Assembly: GCA_938036665.1 (NCBI GenBank)
Contig: CALHWR010000003.1
Location: 1 to 39,678, forward strand
Source: an uncultured Collinsella sp.
GTDB lineage: Bacteria; Actinomycetota; Coriobacteriia; Coriobacteriales; Coriobacteriaceae
Length of the DNA stretch: 39,678 bases
Direction of reading: 5' to 3'
Shown here: positions 25,793-34,611 of the stretch, in pieces
How positions within the stretch are numbered: the first letter of the stretch is position 1
How the letters are laid out: the number at the start of each line of letters is the position of its first letter
Program-made: the position numbers and the translations under genes
The notes under the pieces: generated by a model
Database searches by the model: none
What the model saw: the letters and a program-made list of their open reading frames with translations, nothing else
Told to the model about the DNA's origin: nothing

Positions 25793-27526
25793 ATGGCTGC
25801 AAGAATGATACCGAGCCTTGGCCCAGCTGAATACGACGATCGGAGCCGTGAGGGGGAGATTTATTACGCACTGAGTAAGCTTCCCGATGATTTTACGGTT
25901 ATCCATTCATACAAGATGTTGGATGTTGTGGATGGAAACGCTATTGAGCAGAGGGAAGCCGATTTCGTCGTGTTTAATCGCAGACTCGGTATCCTTGTCA
26001 TCGAGGCGAAGGCGGGAAAGATCCGCTGCGAAAACGGCGAGTGGCTATACGGTAGCGGCATATCGATGCGGAGGCATGGAGGGCCTTATCGGCAGGCGGA
26101 TAGCATTAAATGGAAGCTCATTAATCGATTTGAAGATGTAGGGTTGAGGGAGCTGTGCGATAGGTGCAAGGTTACTCATGCGGTTTGGCTTCCGTCCTTG
26201 GGCGCCCACGAGCTTGGTTTTATTGACTACTCTCCTGAGGCTTCTCGCGATATTACTCTGTGCAAGACAGACCTTGGGGATCCAACTGCTCAAATAGTTC
26301 GCATCATGAGTATGGAAGTCGGGGGAAGGGAGACGAGACTCTCCAAGACCGAGGCTCAAGAGGTTTTGCATAAAGTGCTCTTGCCGGAGTTCGATATCGT
26401 CCCGACGAATTCGGTAGACTATCGATATAACGATTTCGTGTTCGCAAGGCTGCTGGACTCGCAGGCTCGCGTGTTGAATTTCATCAAGGATCAGAAGACG
26501 GCGGTAATTAATGGGGCGGCAGGAACTGGTAAAACCCTCATTGCAATTGAGAGGGCTAGGCAGGCCGCCTGTACGGGCAGGGTTCTCTTTTTGTGCTTTA
26601 ATTCGCTTTTGAAGGAAGAGATTGCTAGAAGGTGCAAGGATGTTCCGGAAATCGACGTCTATACAATTCCGGGCTACGCCTGCAAGGTCTGCAATTCTCT
26701 CGAGCCAAACTATGCCAGCCTGACCGAAGAGCTCATGGAGCACCCTGACTCGTTTCCCTATCAGCACATCGTAATAGACGAAGGCCAAGATTTTGGCCTC
26801 AAGGCTATCGAGGACGCGATGGTGCTCGAAACGCTACGTTCTATTGTGGATTCAAAGCCGGAAAGCACCATGTATCTCTTTTACGACAAAAGGCAGTTTG
26901 TCCAAGGCTCAACTATGCCCAGCTTCCTTATGGATGCCGATTGCAAGCTAACGCTTTATGTAAACTGCCGGAATACGGAGGCTATCGAGAAGTCTTCCCT
27001 GAGTGCTCTTGGTGAAGCGCACGGTTTTAGAACACAGGTTATGGCTAAGCTTGGCAAGCCTCCATTGCTTATGATTGATTGTGACGCCGCCGCGCAAGAG
27101 GCATATGTGGATAAGCATATTACTCTACTCAAGAGTGCCGGTATTAATGACATTGTGATTATCACATGCAAGACACTGGAAAATTCTAAGCTGTCGGGCT
27201 GTTTCACTGGCGATCAGAGCTTAAAGAGGTGGAAAGGTCAGAAGATTCCCGTCCATACGGTGAGGAAGTTCAAGGGGATGGAGGCTGCTGCGGTAATTTT
27301 GATTGATGTTGATCAAGCCTTATGGGAACAGCCGTCCATGAGCTACATGCCAGAGCCTGGGACTTTGTTTTATACGGCTGCTTCAAGGGCGCGGCATGAG
27401 CTTAGAATTGTTTGCGACATGAATGAGGACGCCTGCAACCACGCGCTCGTGGCGATGGGCGAAAAAGCGAATAGGCGCCCCGCCAAGAAGCTCGCAAATG
27501 TTCTGGGGGCAGTATTGGTTGGATAG
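25793..27526 (+). CDS. NERD-domain nuclease fused to SF1 (UvrD-like) helicase
   Basis: The 577-residue protein opens with a NERD domain (about 15-110): GE at 21-22, EADFVVF with Asp57, and E-A-K at 71-73, giving the PD-(D/E)XK pattern. A helicase follows: GAAGTGKT (241-248), DEGQD (329-333), and a C-terminal YTAASRARHEL motif typical of UvrD-type enzymes. A Cys pair in YACKVCNS and another in CGD-free contexts suggest no zinc domain. The start lies 2 bases after the giant helicase stop, so translation is probably coupled and the protein belongs to the same system. It would couple ATP-driven DNA movement to cleavage. Canonical type III Druantia is described as two genes, so this third gene is the distinctive part. 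Confidence 0.88.
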   Translation: MAARMIPSLGPAEYDDRSREGEIYYALSKLPDDFTVIHSYKMLDVVDGNAIEQREADFVVFNRRLGILVIEAKAGKIRCENGEWLYGSGISMRRHGGPYRQADSIKWKLINRFEDVGLRELCDRCKVTHAVWLPSLGAHELGFIDYSPEASRDITLCKTDLGDPTAQIVRIMSMEVGGRETRLSKTEAQEVLHKVLLPEFDIVPTNSVDYRYNDFVFARLLDSQARVLNFIKDQKTAVINGAAGTGKTLIAIERARQAACTGRVLFLCFNSLLKEEIARRCKDVPEIDVYTIPGYACKVCNSLEPNYASLTEELMEHPDSFPYQHIVIDEGQDFGLKAIEDAMVLETLRSIVDSKPESTMYLFYDKRQFVQGSTMPSFLMDADCKLTLYVNCRNTEAIEKSSLSALGEAHGFRTQVMAKLGKPPLLMIDCDAAAQEAYVDKHITLLKSAGINDIVIITCKTLENSKLSGCFTGDQSLKRWKGQKIPVHTVRKFKGMEAAAVILIDVDQALWEQPSMSYMPEPGTLFYTAASRARHELRIVCDMNEDACNHALVAMGEKANRRPAKKLANVLGAVLVG

Positions 27527-27624
27527 GGCGCCAGCGCGCCCCGCCGCCCTTTGTGAATCCGAGATTGTTTCCTAGGAGCTTCGCTGCTGCTTCCGTTGCT
27601 ATTCATGCCATGCGCGGGCAGCAG

Positions 27625-29367
27625 CTAAATCACCGGGATATACCGTGACAAATACTCCTTGAGCGCCGGGTCACATACATAAAGAAACGTTCCCAGCATG
27701 CCACGCGTCATGAGGACATAGTAGGCGTTGACGATGATCTTTCGTAGGTCGTCGTCGCTTGCCTGTTTCTTTGCGACGGCATCTTTGAAATTCGCTTTGT
27801 TAACGCAGACAGCTCCTTTTTCGGCGTCGTAGTAAATGTCTGGTCCCAGAATGACGAAGCCGTAGTTGAGGTCGTAGCCCTGTACCGTGTGGATGCATCC
27901 GACCTCATTGACGGCGTTGGGGGAGTTGACCCAATCCTTTTGACTCGAGTTCCAACGTTTGGGGATACCCTCGATGACGATGTCAAACGCGTCTTTGTGT
28001 TTCTTCGTTTCCCACTTCCACGCAAAACCTGCCGTCATGCGGGATAGACCAACTTCTTCTTCCTTGGCTTGCTGCAGGGAACAGAATTCCTCAAATCGGT
28101 CGATGATTCCAAACTGGTATCTGGGAGCATCACTGTTCGGATCCCCGGCCCGCGAATCGTAAGGCTCCGATGAAAAGAGTTCTTCGAACTTCATGCCGGC
28201 ATGCATGTATGCCTTGTTGTCGAGTAGATCATATACAAAGTCGAGATACTCATCGCCGCCGCGTACTCGCATTTGGGTGCTCAAGTTGAATTCTTCGGTT
28301 TCAATTTTCGCTTCTTCGAGTTGGTTAAGTCGCCGCTCAAGACCGTCTCGATTGAGGCCGGATGCCCTGACTTGCTGCTTGGGGTCATAGAACAGGTACG
28401 TCTTGTCGCAGCATTTGTATATCCAGTCAACCTGGTTGCTCGTGTGCGGAAGGCCGAGGCGATCGCAGGTGTTATAGAAGGCCTTGATGCCGGAGCCCAT
28501 ACTTAGATAATTACCCAGTCGATGTGCTTCGTCGACAAGTAGGATGTCATAACGATCATTTTTTGTGACGTCACTGGGGCTCAAGATATCGCCAGGCTTT
28601 AACCCTGGAAGGAAATGCGTGAGTTTCCTGAGGGTCTTCTTTAGGGAATCCATGGGGGTGACAAAGCCGACCCGCAGGCCGGAAAGGTTCGGCTCATTTT
28701 TGATTTTGAACATGAGACTGATGGCGAGGATTGTTTTGCCTGTTCCTGGCGCGCCGTTCACGACGGTTATGCGCTCTTTCTTGGGCCCGCCGTGTTTAAT
28801 GTCTTCATGCTCTTGCTCGAGCCGCCTGTAAATCGCCTCAATCGTTTCGTATTGATCGGGCGTGAGCGTTTTGAAGGGCGAGAATTTGAACAGGTCAGTG
28901 TTCTCGAGCTCTTCGATGGGGTGGATCGCATAGTTCTCTTCGCGAAGTTTCGACCAGAGGTCTCTGAACTTCTGGCGATACTGGGGTCGCTCAAAATAAT
29001 CGAACTGGGCATAGCCATTGTTGGCGTTGGTTACCTGGTATTTTTCGTCAGCGCAGAACAGCTCGATAAGTCGATTCTCAAACTCAAATGTTGCTGACTG
29101 ATTGAAGGTCGGATTGTCAATCAGAAGGGTCCGGTCGAAGTCTTTGTCCACGTTTGCGGCGTGTTGCTTCATGCGGCGTCGATAATTGGTCGTTTGACCG
29201 ATGTACGCCGTTTTGTTTTTGCTGTTGGTCAGGATGTAGAGAACAGGCCAGCTTTCGTCGTGGTGCGACCCTGGATTTGGTGTGCCAAAGTCTTGCAGCG
29301 ATTCGCTTGTCTCGAAGGGCTGGGGCAGGGGAAGCGTGTATTGCCGAAGGGCGAACTCGTTACTCAT
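27625..29367 (-). CDS. GIY-YIG nuclease fused to DUF2075 ATPase/helicase
   Basis: The 580-residue protein has a GIY-YIG domain at about 41-110 (LYIL 43-46, AYIGQT 54-59, Arg63-65, His69, Glu97) and then a DUF2075 P-loop domain: GAPGTGKT (205-212), DEAHR (279-283), and a C-terminal block YYVLMTRGMLGTFLYV like SF1 motif VI. DUF2075 proteins are helicase-like and related to Schlafen group ATPases. A nuclease-translocase fusion of this kind fits restriction of foreign DNA; cellular role is unproven. It overlaps the upstream MazG-like gene by 8 bp, so the two are translationally coupled. It converges on the NERD-helicase gene with a 98-bp gap. Confidence 0.88.
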   Translation of the reverse strand: MSNEFALRQYTLPLPQPFETSESLQDFGTPNPGSHHDESWPVLYILTNSKNKTAYIGQTTNYRRRMKQHAANVDKDFDRTLLIDNPTFNQSATFEFENRLIELFCADEKYQVTNANNGYAQFDYFERPQYRQKFRDLWSKLREENYAIHPIEELENTDLFKFSPFKTLTPDQYETIEAIYRRLEQEHEDIKHGGPKKERITVVNGAPGTGKTILAISLMFKIKNEPNLSGLRVGFVTPMDSLKKTLRKLTHFLPGLKPGDILSPSDVTKNDRYDILLVDEAHRLGNYLSMGSGIKAFYNTCDRLGLPHTSNQVDWIYKCCDKTYLFYDPKQQVRASGLNRDGLERRLNQLEEAKIETEEFNLSTQMRVRGGDEYLDFVYDLLDNKAYMHAGMKFEELFSSEPYDSRAGDPNSDAPRYQFGIIDRFEEFCSLQQAKEEEVGLSRMTAGFAWKWETKKHKDAFDIVIEGIPKRWNSSQKDWVNSPNAVNEVGCIHTVQGYDLNYGFVILGPDIYYDAEKGAVCVNKANFKDAVAKKQASDDDLRKIIVNAYYVLMTRGMLGTFLYVCDPALKEYLSRYIPVI

Positions 29368-29716
29368 GGTGGTCCGCCTTTCTGTATTCGCTGGAGCTGG
29401 TGTCGACGGGATAGCGCTCGCCGTTGCGTTTGAGTTTGGACGAGAGCGCCTTTGGGAGGTCGATTCCGTTTAGATCGGCGAAACGCAGGAGAAAGAGGAG
29501 CGTGTCAGCGACTTCGTCTTCGATGGCTTGGCGCTGATCAGGGTTATCGAACATTTCTGCAATGTGCTCGTCGCTCATAAAGCGGAAAAGCTGAAGGAGT
29601 TCGGAGGACTCTGTCGCTATGCTGATGGCAAGTTCCTTTGGAGTGTGATATTTGCGCCAATCGCGCGCATCACAAAAATCTCTGACTTGTTCCGTCATGG
29701 CAGTGAGCTTGTCCAT
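29360..29716 (-). CDS. MazG-like nucleotide pyrophosphohydrolase
   Basis: This 118-residue all-alpha NTPase has the E-x-x-E (Glu36, Glu39) and E-x-x-D (Glu68, Asp71) metal-binding motifs of the MazG/dUTPase-2 superfamily. It should cut NTPs or dNTPs to monophosphates and pyrophosphate. GGGAGG precedes the ATG. Its last codons overlap the start of the GIY-YIG/DUF2075 gene, so both are made together. The context suggests a role linked to nucleic-acid defence, for example dNTP control or removal of modified nucleotides, rather than general housekeeping; this is inference. Confidence 0.92.
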   Translation of the reverse strand: MDKLTAMTEQVRDFCDARDWRKYHTPKELAISIATESSELLQLFRFMSDEHIAEMFDNPDQRQAIEDEVADTLLFLLRFADLNGIDLPKALSSKLKRNGERYPVDTSSSEYRKADHHE

Positions 29717-29831
29717 TGTCCGTAACCTCCCTGATGTTCATTATTTTATTATGGCCGTATCTGGAGTTTATTGCACATCAGTTGGGACGTGCGGTTTGTC
29801 CGGTCGCGATTGCCCGGTAGGAGGATTCACC

Positions 29832-30053
29832 GTGAAGATTGAAGTTGATGTAGACCAGCTGCGCGAGGGCTTGCTCGACTACGCGGGGAGCGCGGCTGGC
29901 GTGGGCTTTCCCGCTGCCATGCTCGACGTGATGGATTTCGAGGACGAGTCGCCCCAAGAGCTCCTAGCCCGAGCCGAACGCGAAGGCCTCGACCTCCGCG
30001 ACTTTGCCGTCGACGATGAGGGCGACGGCTGTGACACGGATGAGGACTGGTAG
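29832..30053 (+). CDS. Small acidic hypothetical protein
   Basis: A GTG start with a perfect AGGAGG at 7 bases upstream gives 73 residues. The protein starts with a beta-like KIEVDVDQL, continues with GVGFPAAMLDVMDFEDESPQ and ends in a very acidic tail (DDEGDGCDTDEDW). The central ESPQELLARAEREGLDL looks like a compact helical unit. No family is recognised. The strong ribosome site, good codon use and lack of overlap support a real gene. It is transcribed away from the MazG-like gene; the 115-bp gap between them must hold both promoters. Longer in-frame extension to 29652 has no support. Confidence 0.7.
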   Translation: MKIEVDVDQLREGLLDYAGSAAGVGFPAAMLDVMDFEDESPQELLARAEREGLDLRDFAVDDEGDGCDTDEDW

Positions 30054-30072
30054 CCGCGATTGAGCTTCAACC

Positions 30073-30168
30073 CCATCCCCTTAATAAGTTGCGGTGAAAT
30101 AGGGACTGAAATGGCTGTTCAGAGGACTATTCAATCCCTATTTCACCGCAACTTATGGGTGGGGATGG
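30073..30168. repeat. Very long near-perfect hairpin between converging genes
   Basis: Two 22-bp arms (30084-30105 and 30135-30156; ATAAGTTGCGGTGAAATAGG plus GA) are perfect complements. Outside them CCATCCCC (30073-30080) pairs with GGGGATGG (30161-30168), so the stem extends to 30 bp with a small bulge and a 29-base loop. It touches the antiporter stop codon. It may end both transcripts, but no U-tract is present; it looks like a mobile palindromic unit. Confidence 0.9.
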
Positions 30169-31770
30169 CTACGATGCCAGCGTGGCGATGACGGCTTCGT
30201 CGCCGGCGTATATTAGGGTGTTGCCATCGGGAATGATCGTTTGGCCGTCGCGCTTGAGCATCACTACAATAAACGGATGCTTGCCTTGCGGCACATCGCG
30301 CAGGCGCTGACCAGCCAGGCGACCGTGGGGAGTCACGGTGACCTCGCGCAGCGTAACCTCGGCACGCTCTTCGAACGTTGGGGCGGCCATCACCAGCAGA
30401 TCGCCTTCCTGGATCACGGTGTCGCCATTGGGCAGTACCGGATGCGCCCCGTCGCGCAGCACCAGGACCACGAGCATGTCCGTCGCGCTGCCAATGTCCG
30501 CGAGCGAGCGTCCGGCAAATGGATGGCCCGCGCCCACCTTGAGCTTGACAAACGACATGCCGTTCTCGTCGCGGTAATCGTTAAACGTACGGCGCACGTC
30601 GCCTTCCGCGTCGATCATGTCGAGCTTCTTTGCCACCGCCGGTAGCAGCGAGCCCTGCACCACAATGCTCGACACGGCAATCACAAAGACGAGGTCAAAC
30701 AGGTCGTGCCCACCGGGAACACCGGCCACCACGGCAAAGAGGCTAAACACGACCGAAGCCGCGCCGCGCAGACCCGCCCAGCTTACGAGCGCCACCTGGC
30801 GAGGGTTCGTCTTAAAGGGCGCCAACAGCAGGCTGACGGCGATGGGGCGGCTCACAAAGAGCATAAACGCCATGAGCGCCAGGCCGGGTAGCAACATTTG
30901 CGGCAGGCGTGCGGGCGTCACGAGCAGGCCGAGTAAGAAGAAGATCGTCATCTCGGCCATCTCGGTAAGGGTATCGAAGAAGTGCGCCATCTCGACCTTG
31001 CCGGTGATGTCGCTCGCGCCCAGAACAATACCTGCCAGGTATACAGCCAAAAAGCCGTTGCCGCCCAGGTAGCTCGGCAGCGCGTAGGCAACGATCGCCA
31101 CGGCGAACAAAAAGATAGTCTGCGCGCCCTCGGCCGTTGCGTGTGCGCGCTCAATCAGACGGCTGGATGTCCAGCCGATGGCAAGGCCCAGCCCCACGCC
31201 CAGGATGATCTGCTTGGCCAGCAGCACGGGAATGTCGATATTGCCGCCCGCCGCGAGGGTCGCGAGCACGGCGGTGAGCATGTAGGCGACGGGGTCGTTG
31301 GAGCCCGATTCGACCTCGAGCAGCGAGTCGGTGCCGCCCCTCAGCGAAAGGCTGTGCTCGCGCAGAACGCTAAAGACGCTGGCCGCGTCGGTGGACGCCA
31401 CGACCGATCCCAGCAGCAGGCCGCCGATCCAGTCGAAGCCCAGCACAAAGTGGGCGAACACGCCGGTGATGCCTGCGGTGATGACGACGCCGAGCGTGCT
31501 CAGCAGCACCGCCGGCGCGGCGACGGGCTTGGCGCGGGCTATGTTGGTGTTAAAGCCGCCGTAGAACATGATGAACAATAGCGCCGTGCTGCAGACGGTT
31601 TCGGTGAGTGCGTAGTCGCTAAAGTCGATATGCGCCGGGCCGTTGACGCCCAACAGCATGCCGAGCGCGATAAAGATAAGCAGGGTGGGGAAGGGGAGCT
31701 TTTTGCCGACGGGTTTGATGGTCAGGCACAAAATGATGACGAGGCCGATAAAAAGAAGGATCTGGTTCAT
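30169..31770 (-). CDS. CvrA/NhaP2-type cation/proton antiporter
   Basis: This 533-residue membrane protein has about 12-13 hydrophobic segments over residues 1-385, with the CPA1-type core FGGFN-like FYGGFNTN and the ion-binding stretch STDAASVFSVLRE, followed by ESGSNDPVAYML (conserved N-D pair). Two RCK-C-like regulatory domains follow (about 395-460 and 470-533), each ending in an EGDLLVMA or AGDEAVIA strand. This matches K+(Na+)/H+ antiporters of the CvrA (YcgO)/NhaP2 group, which export potassium to adjust cell volume or pH. Ion selectivity is inferred. It is a single gene; its start lies over 250 bp from the divergent phosphatase gene. Confidence 0.92.
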   Translation of the reverse strand: MNQILLFIGLVIILCLTIKPVGKKLPFPTLLIFIALGMLLGVNGPAHIDFSDYALTETVCSTALLFIMFYGGFNTNIARAKPVAAPAVLLSTLGVVITAGITGVFAHFVLGFDWIGGLLLGSVVASTDAASVFSVLREHSLSLRGGTDSLLEVESGSNDPVAYMLTAVLATLAAGGNIDIPVLLAKQIILGVGLGLAIGWTSSRLIERAHATAEGAQTIFLFAVAIVAYALPSYLGGNGFLAVYLAGIVLGASDITGKVEMAHFFDTLTEMAEMTIFFLLGLLVTPARLPQMLLPGLALMAFMLFVSRPIAVSLLLAPFKTNPRQVALVSWAGLRGAASVVFSLFAVVAGVPGGHDLFDLVFVIAVSSIVVQGSLLPAVAKKLDMIDAEGDVRRTFNDYRDENGMSFVKLKVGAGHPFAGRSLADIGSATDMLVVLVLRDGAHPVLPNGDTVIQEGDLLVMAAPTFEERAEVTLREVTVTPHGRLAGQRLRDVPQGKHPFIVVMLKRDGQTIIPDGNTLIYAGDEAVIATLAS

Positions 31771-31919
31771 GGATGGTGTCCGCTCCTGGGTGGTTGGCGT
31801 GGCACGGTCAGTTGTCTGCGGTTATTTGTACCCAAAGATGGTGGGTTTATGGGGTTGGATTGCGGGCGTGCGCGATATCGTCATAGACGGCTGCCGTCTT
31901 TGCCTCTGCTCGGAAACCC

Positions 31920-31948
31920 TTTCCAGCTTTATTGCAACGGAGTACAAT
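31920..31948 (+). promoter_or_regulatory. Probable promoter of the phosphatase gene
   Basis: TTTCCA (31920-31925) and TACAAT (31943-31948) have the ideal 17-base spacing. A small palindrome TTCAACTTGAA follows near 31961, close to the expected start of transcription. The rest of the 253-bp gap shows nothing else. Confidence 0.5.
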
Positions 31949-32023
31949 GGGTAACGTTTAAGTTCAACTTGAAGTTTTAGTTGCGGTTCCGGGCTTCGGT
32001 CGCAAGGTAGGGAAAGGCGTTCC

Positions 32024-32863
32024 ATGGCGATCTATGTGACATCTGATGCTCACGGACACGTGCATGCGCTTGACGAGGCCCTGTCTAAGATCTCGTTGAC
32101 GTCCGACGATACGCTGTACGTGCTGGGCGACATGATCGATCGCGGGCCCGATCCGGTCGGCGTTATTAAGCTCGTGCGCTCGCTGCCTAACGCCCGCGTT
32201 CTCAAGGGCAATCACGAGCAGATCATGCTCGATGCCATCATTGGCCAGGATCCGCTCGATGCCGAGACCTGGGATATCAACGGTGGCTGGACGACGCGCG
32301 AGCAGCTCAACGACATGGAATTTGAGGCATACGAGGAGCTCGTGCGATGGATGGCCGCGCTGCCGCTCTACGCGGTGGCCGAGACCAAGGAGCGCCCGTA
32401 TCTGCTGGTACATGCTGGAATCGAGATGAAGGCGGCGCGCGCGTTTTTACTTGAGCATGGCGTCGATTGTGCCGATGGCGTCGGAGCGGTGGGTGCCGAT
32501 CGCGAGCTGCTGCAGCAGATGCTCGCGGTGCAGTCGTCCGATGACCTACTGTGGATTCGTCACGGCTATTGGGATGCGCCGACGGGACTGCTTTCTGCCG
32601 AGGGCGAGGGCCCGGTCGTGGTGAGCGGCCACACGCCCACGGTGTCGCTTGGGCGCTATTGTGAGGTTGGCGGCCTGGCGGGGCTTGATGAGGAGTCGGG
32701 CCGCGGGCAGATTGTGCGCCTGGGTGGCGAGGATACCGCCGGCGTGCCCGATCGCATCGACATCGACTGCGCTGCCGCCACCGGCTCCGAGTTCGGTCGC
32801 GTGGGCATCCTGCGGCTCGATGATGGGGCGGAGTTCTACGCGAATATTCGCCCCGGGGAATAA
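32024..32863 (+). CDS. PPP-type metallophosphoesterase (Ser/Thr phosphatase or Ap4A hydrolase type)
   Basis: The 279-residue enzyme has the calcineurin-like metal centre: D-A-H (Asp8, His10), GDMIDRG (35-41), GNHE (62-65) and later SGHTPTV with the final His ligand. The GDMIDRGP-GNHE pair is typical of PPP phosphatases such as PrpE/PrpA-like and bis(5'-nucleosyl)-tetraphosphatases; which one cannot be settled here. Between 100 and 200 is a family-specific cap (WMAALPLYAVAE). A GGAAAGG ribosome site precedes the ATG. Single gene, converging with the flippase gene. Confidence 0.88.
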   Translation: MAIYVTSDAHGHVHALDEALSKISLTSDDTLYVLGDMIDRGPDPVGVIKLVRSLPNARVLKGNHEQIMLDAIIGQDPLDAETWDINGGWTTREQLNDMEFEAYEELVRWMAALPLYAVAETKERPYLLVHAGIEMKAARAFLLEHGVDCADGVGAVGADRELLQQMLAVQSSDDLLWIRHGYWDAPTGLLSAEGEGPVVVSGHTPTVSLGRYCEVGGLAGLDEESGRGQIVRLGGEDTAGVPDRIDIDCAAATGSEFGRVGILRLDDGAEFYANIRPGE

Positions 32864-32924
32864 CGGCGCAAGAGGTTGGCGCCAAAACATCGACGTTTCT
32901 TTCCCCAATGTACCAAGGTGGGCG

Positions 32925-34499
32925 TTATACGCCGTATGGGTTGCGGTCGCGTTCGATGCGTTGGCGGATGCGGCGGTACTCGATAATCAGTAGCACCAGG
33001 AGTAGGGCCATGATGGCTAGGTAGCTCACCACAGCGCCCATCAGACCCAGCAGCTTAATCAGGATCACCGGCAGCACCATGCTTACGGCGAAGCAAATCA
33101 GGTAGATCTTGGTGACGTCTCCAGCGTGGCGCAGCACCGTGATGATGGCGTAGAAAAAGTCGATGGCCGCGGTTGCGCCGCCGGCGACGACCATCAGCAG
33201 CGCCAATGTGCGGTAGCGCTCAAAGTTGAGGCCGTACATAAAGCTCATGAGGGGAATGCCGGGACCTGCCATAAATGCGGCGCACACGCCGGTGATGACC
33301 ACGATCAGCGCCATAACGGCAACAATAATCAGGTCAAAGCGACGACGCTTGCGAGAATTAGCCCAAATGCTCGACAGACGCAGAAGCTGCGGTTTATAGA
33401 CAAATCCGATGCTCAACAAAATGGCCTGCGCTGGAAAGAACAGGGCATTAAAGTACAGCTGATACTTGTAGGCCAGCGTGCCTTCCATCACGAACTTGGG
33501 CATGCTCTCGATGAGGTTGAACAGGAACAGCGCACCAAAGAGCGGGGCGCACTGGATAAACAGGTGACCAGCCTCGCGCAGACTCATACGGCGTGATTTT
33601 TCGGTTTCGAGCAGGGCGAGCGGGGCGGTGACCAGCACGAGCGAGGCAATCGCGGCGATGCCCATGGCCATGGCGGCGATGGGCATGCTGCGCGTGAGGA
33701 ACAGTGCCACGCTAAAGACCGCGATGACGCCGACGGATCGTAGCGTTTGGCTCATGCCGGCCAGGTAGAGTTTGTCGGCCTGCTGCAGGCGGCCCTCGTA
33801 CACGTCGGCAATGCCGTCGATCACCTTATACAGGTAGACGCCCAGGCCGATTGTGGCCATCTGCGCATCGTAGCCGCGGGCGCTGCTGTATACCAGGCTG
33901 CATGCCAGCGCGAGCGCTCCGCAGATCCAGCGGTTGAGCTGGTAAGAGGCAAAGGACGTCTTTTCGTCGATGTCCGAGACCTGGAAATTGCGCACGCCGT
34001 AGTTGCACGCGATCATGATGAGCGTGCCGGTGACAAAGGCGATGGAGAATTTGCCAGCCTCCTCGGCGCCCACGAGCTGTGTGGACACGATGGTGAGCAA
34101 CGGAAACGCCATGCCCCATACGGCGGTGCCCAGGGTATTCCAAAGGTAGTCGCGACGGGTGGCGTGATCTTCGTACTCGGCTTCTTGCGTGGAGAAGCCG
34201 CCGCCGTAGACGGCTCCGAGCAGGCGGTTCCACCAGGCATTGACCATGCGGTGGATGGGGCCGGGCTGGCGATCGCGCTCGCGGCGACGGCGTGTGGCCT
34301 GGCTGCTGTCGGGACCGCCGGCGTTACGCTGGCTTAGCTCTTGGATTCGTGCGAGCTCCTCGGCGGTGTGCGATGCGGGGAACAGGCCGTTCTCGATGCG
34401 TCCGCCCTGCCCGTGCGCCCCGTCCGATACGGTGGGGTCGGCGACGCCATTGCGGCGGGCGATGGCGCGGCGAATGCTATCGATGGGCGTGATGCTCAA
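32925..34499 (-). CDS. Polysaccharide flippase-like (MOP/PST) membrane protein
   Basis: A TTG start at 34499, with GAAAGGA 7 bases before it, gives 524 residues; the longer frame to 34763 runs through the pckA promoter region and was rejected. A hydrophilic, Arg-rich N-terminal part of about 135 residues comes first, which is unusually long for this family. Then about 12-14 membrane helices follow, beginning WGMAFPLLTIVSTQLVGAEE, the pattern of Wzx/MurJ-like lipid-linked sugar flippases. It would move undecaprenyl-linked glycans across the membrane. No glycosyltransferase genes adjoin it, so its substrate is open. Divergent from pckA. Confidence 0.8.
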   Translation of the reverse strand: MSITPIDSIRRAIARRNGVADPTVSDGAHGQGGRIENGLFPASHTAEELARIQELSQRNAGGPDSSQATRRRRERDRQPGPIHRMVNAWWNRLLGAVYGGGFSTQEAEYEDHATRRDYLWNTLGTAVWGMAFPLLTIVSTQLVGAEEAGKFSIAFVTGTLIMIACNYGVRNFQVSDIDEKTSFASYQLNRWICGALALACSLVYSSARGYDAQMATIGLGVYLYKVIDGIADVYEGRLQQADKLYLAGMSQTLRSVGVIAVFSVALFLTRSMPIAAMAMGIAAIASLVLVTAPLALLETEKSRRMSLREAGHLFIQCAPLFGALFLFNLIESMPKFVMEGTLAYKYQLYFNALFFPAQAILLSIGFVYKPQLLRLSSIWANSRKRRRFDLIIVAVMALIVVITGVCAAFMAGPGIPLMSFMYGLNFERYRTLALLMVVAGGATAAIDFFYAIITVLRHAGDVTKIYLICFAVSMVLPVILIKLLGLMGAVVSYLAIMALLLVLLIIEYRRIRQRIERDRNPYGV

Positions 34500-34611
34500 A
34501 GCGGAGTCCTTTCTATTGCTGCGCTCTAGTATAGACGCGACGGTGTTCGTTCGTGTTTTTGAACAGGTTGTTCGATAATTTCGGCGGCGCCATTCAGTAG
34601 CCGGCACTCGG

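Noticed and set aside
17391..27526. DISARM or Dpd-type system
   Set aside because: No methyltransferase, stand-alone DUF1998 protein, phospholipase-D protein or queuosine-type genes accompany the helicase.
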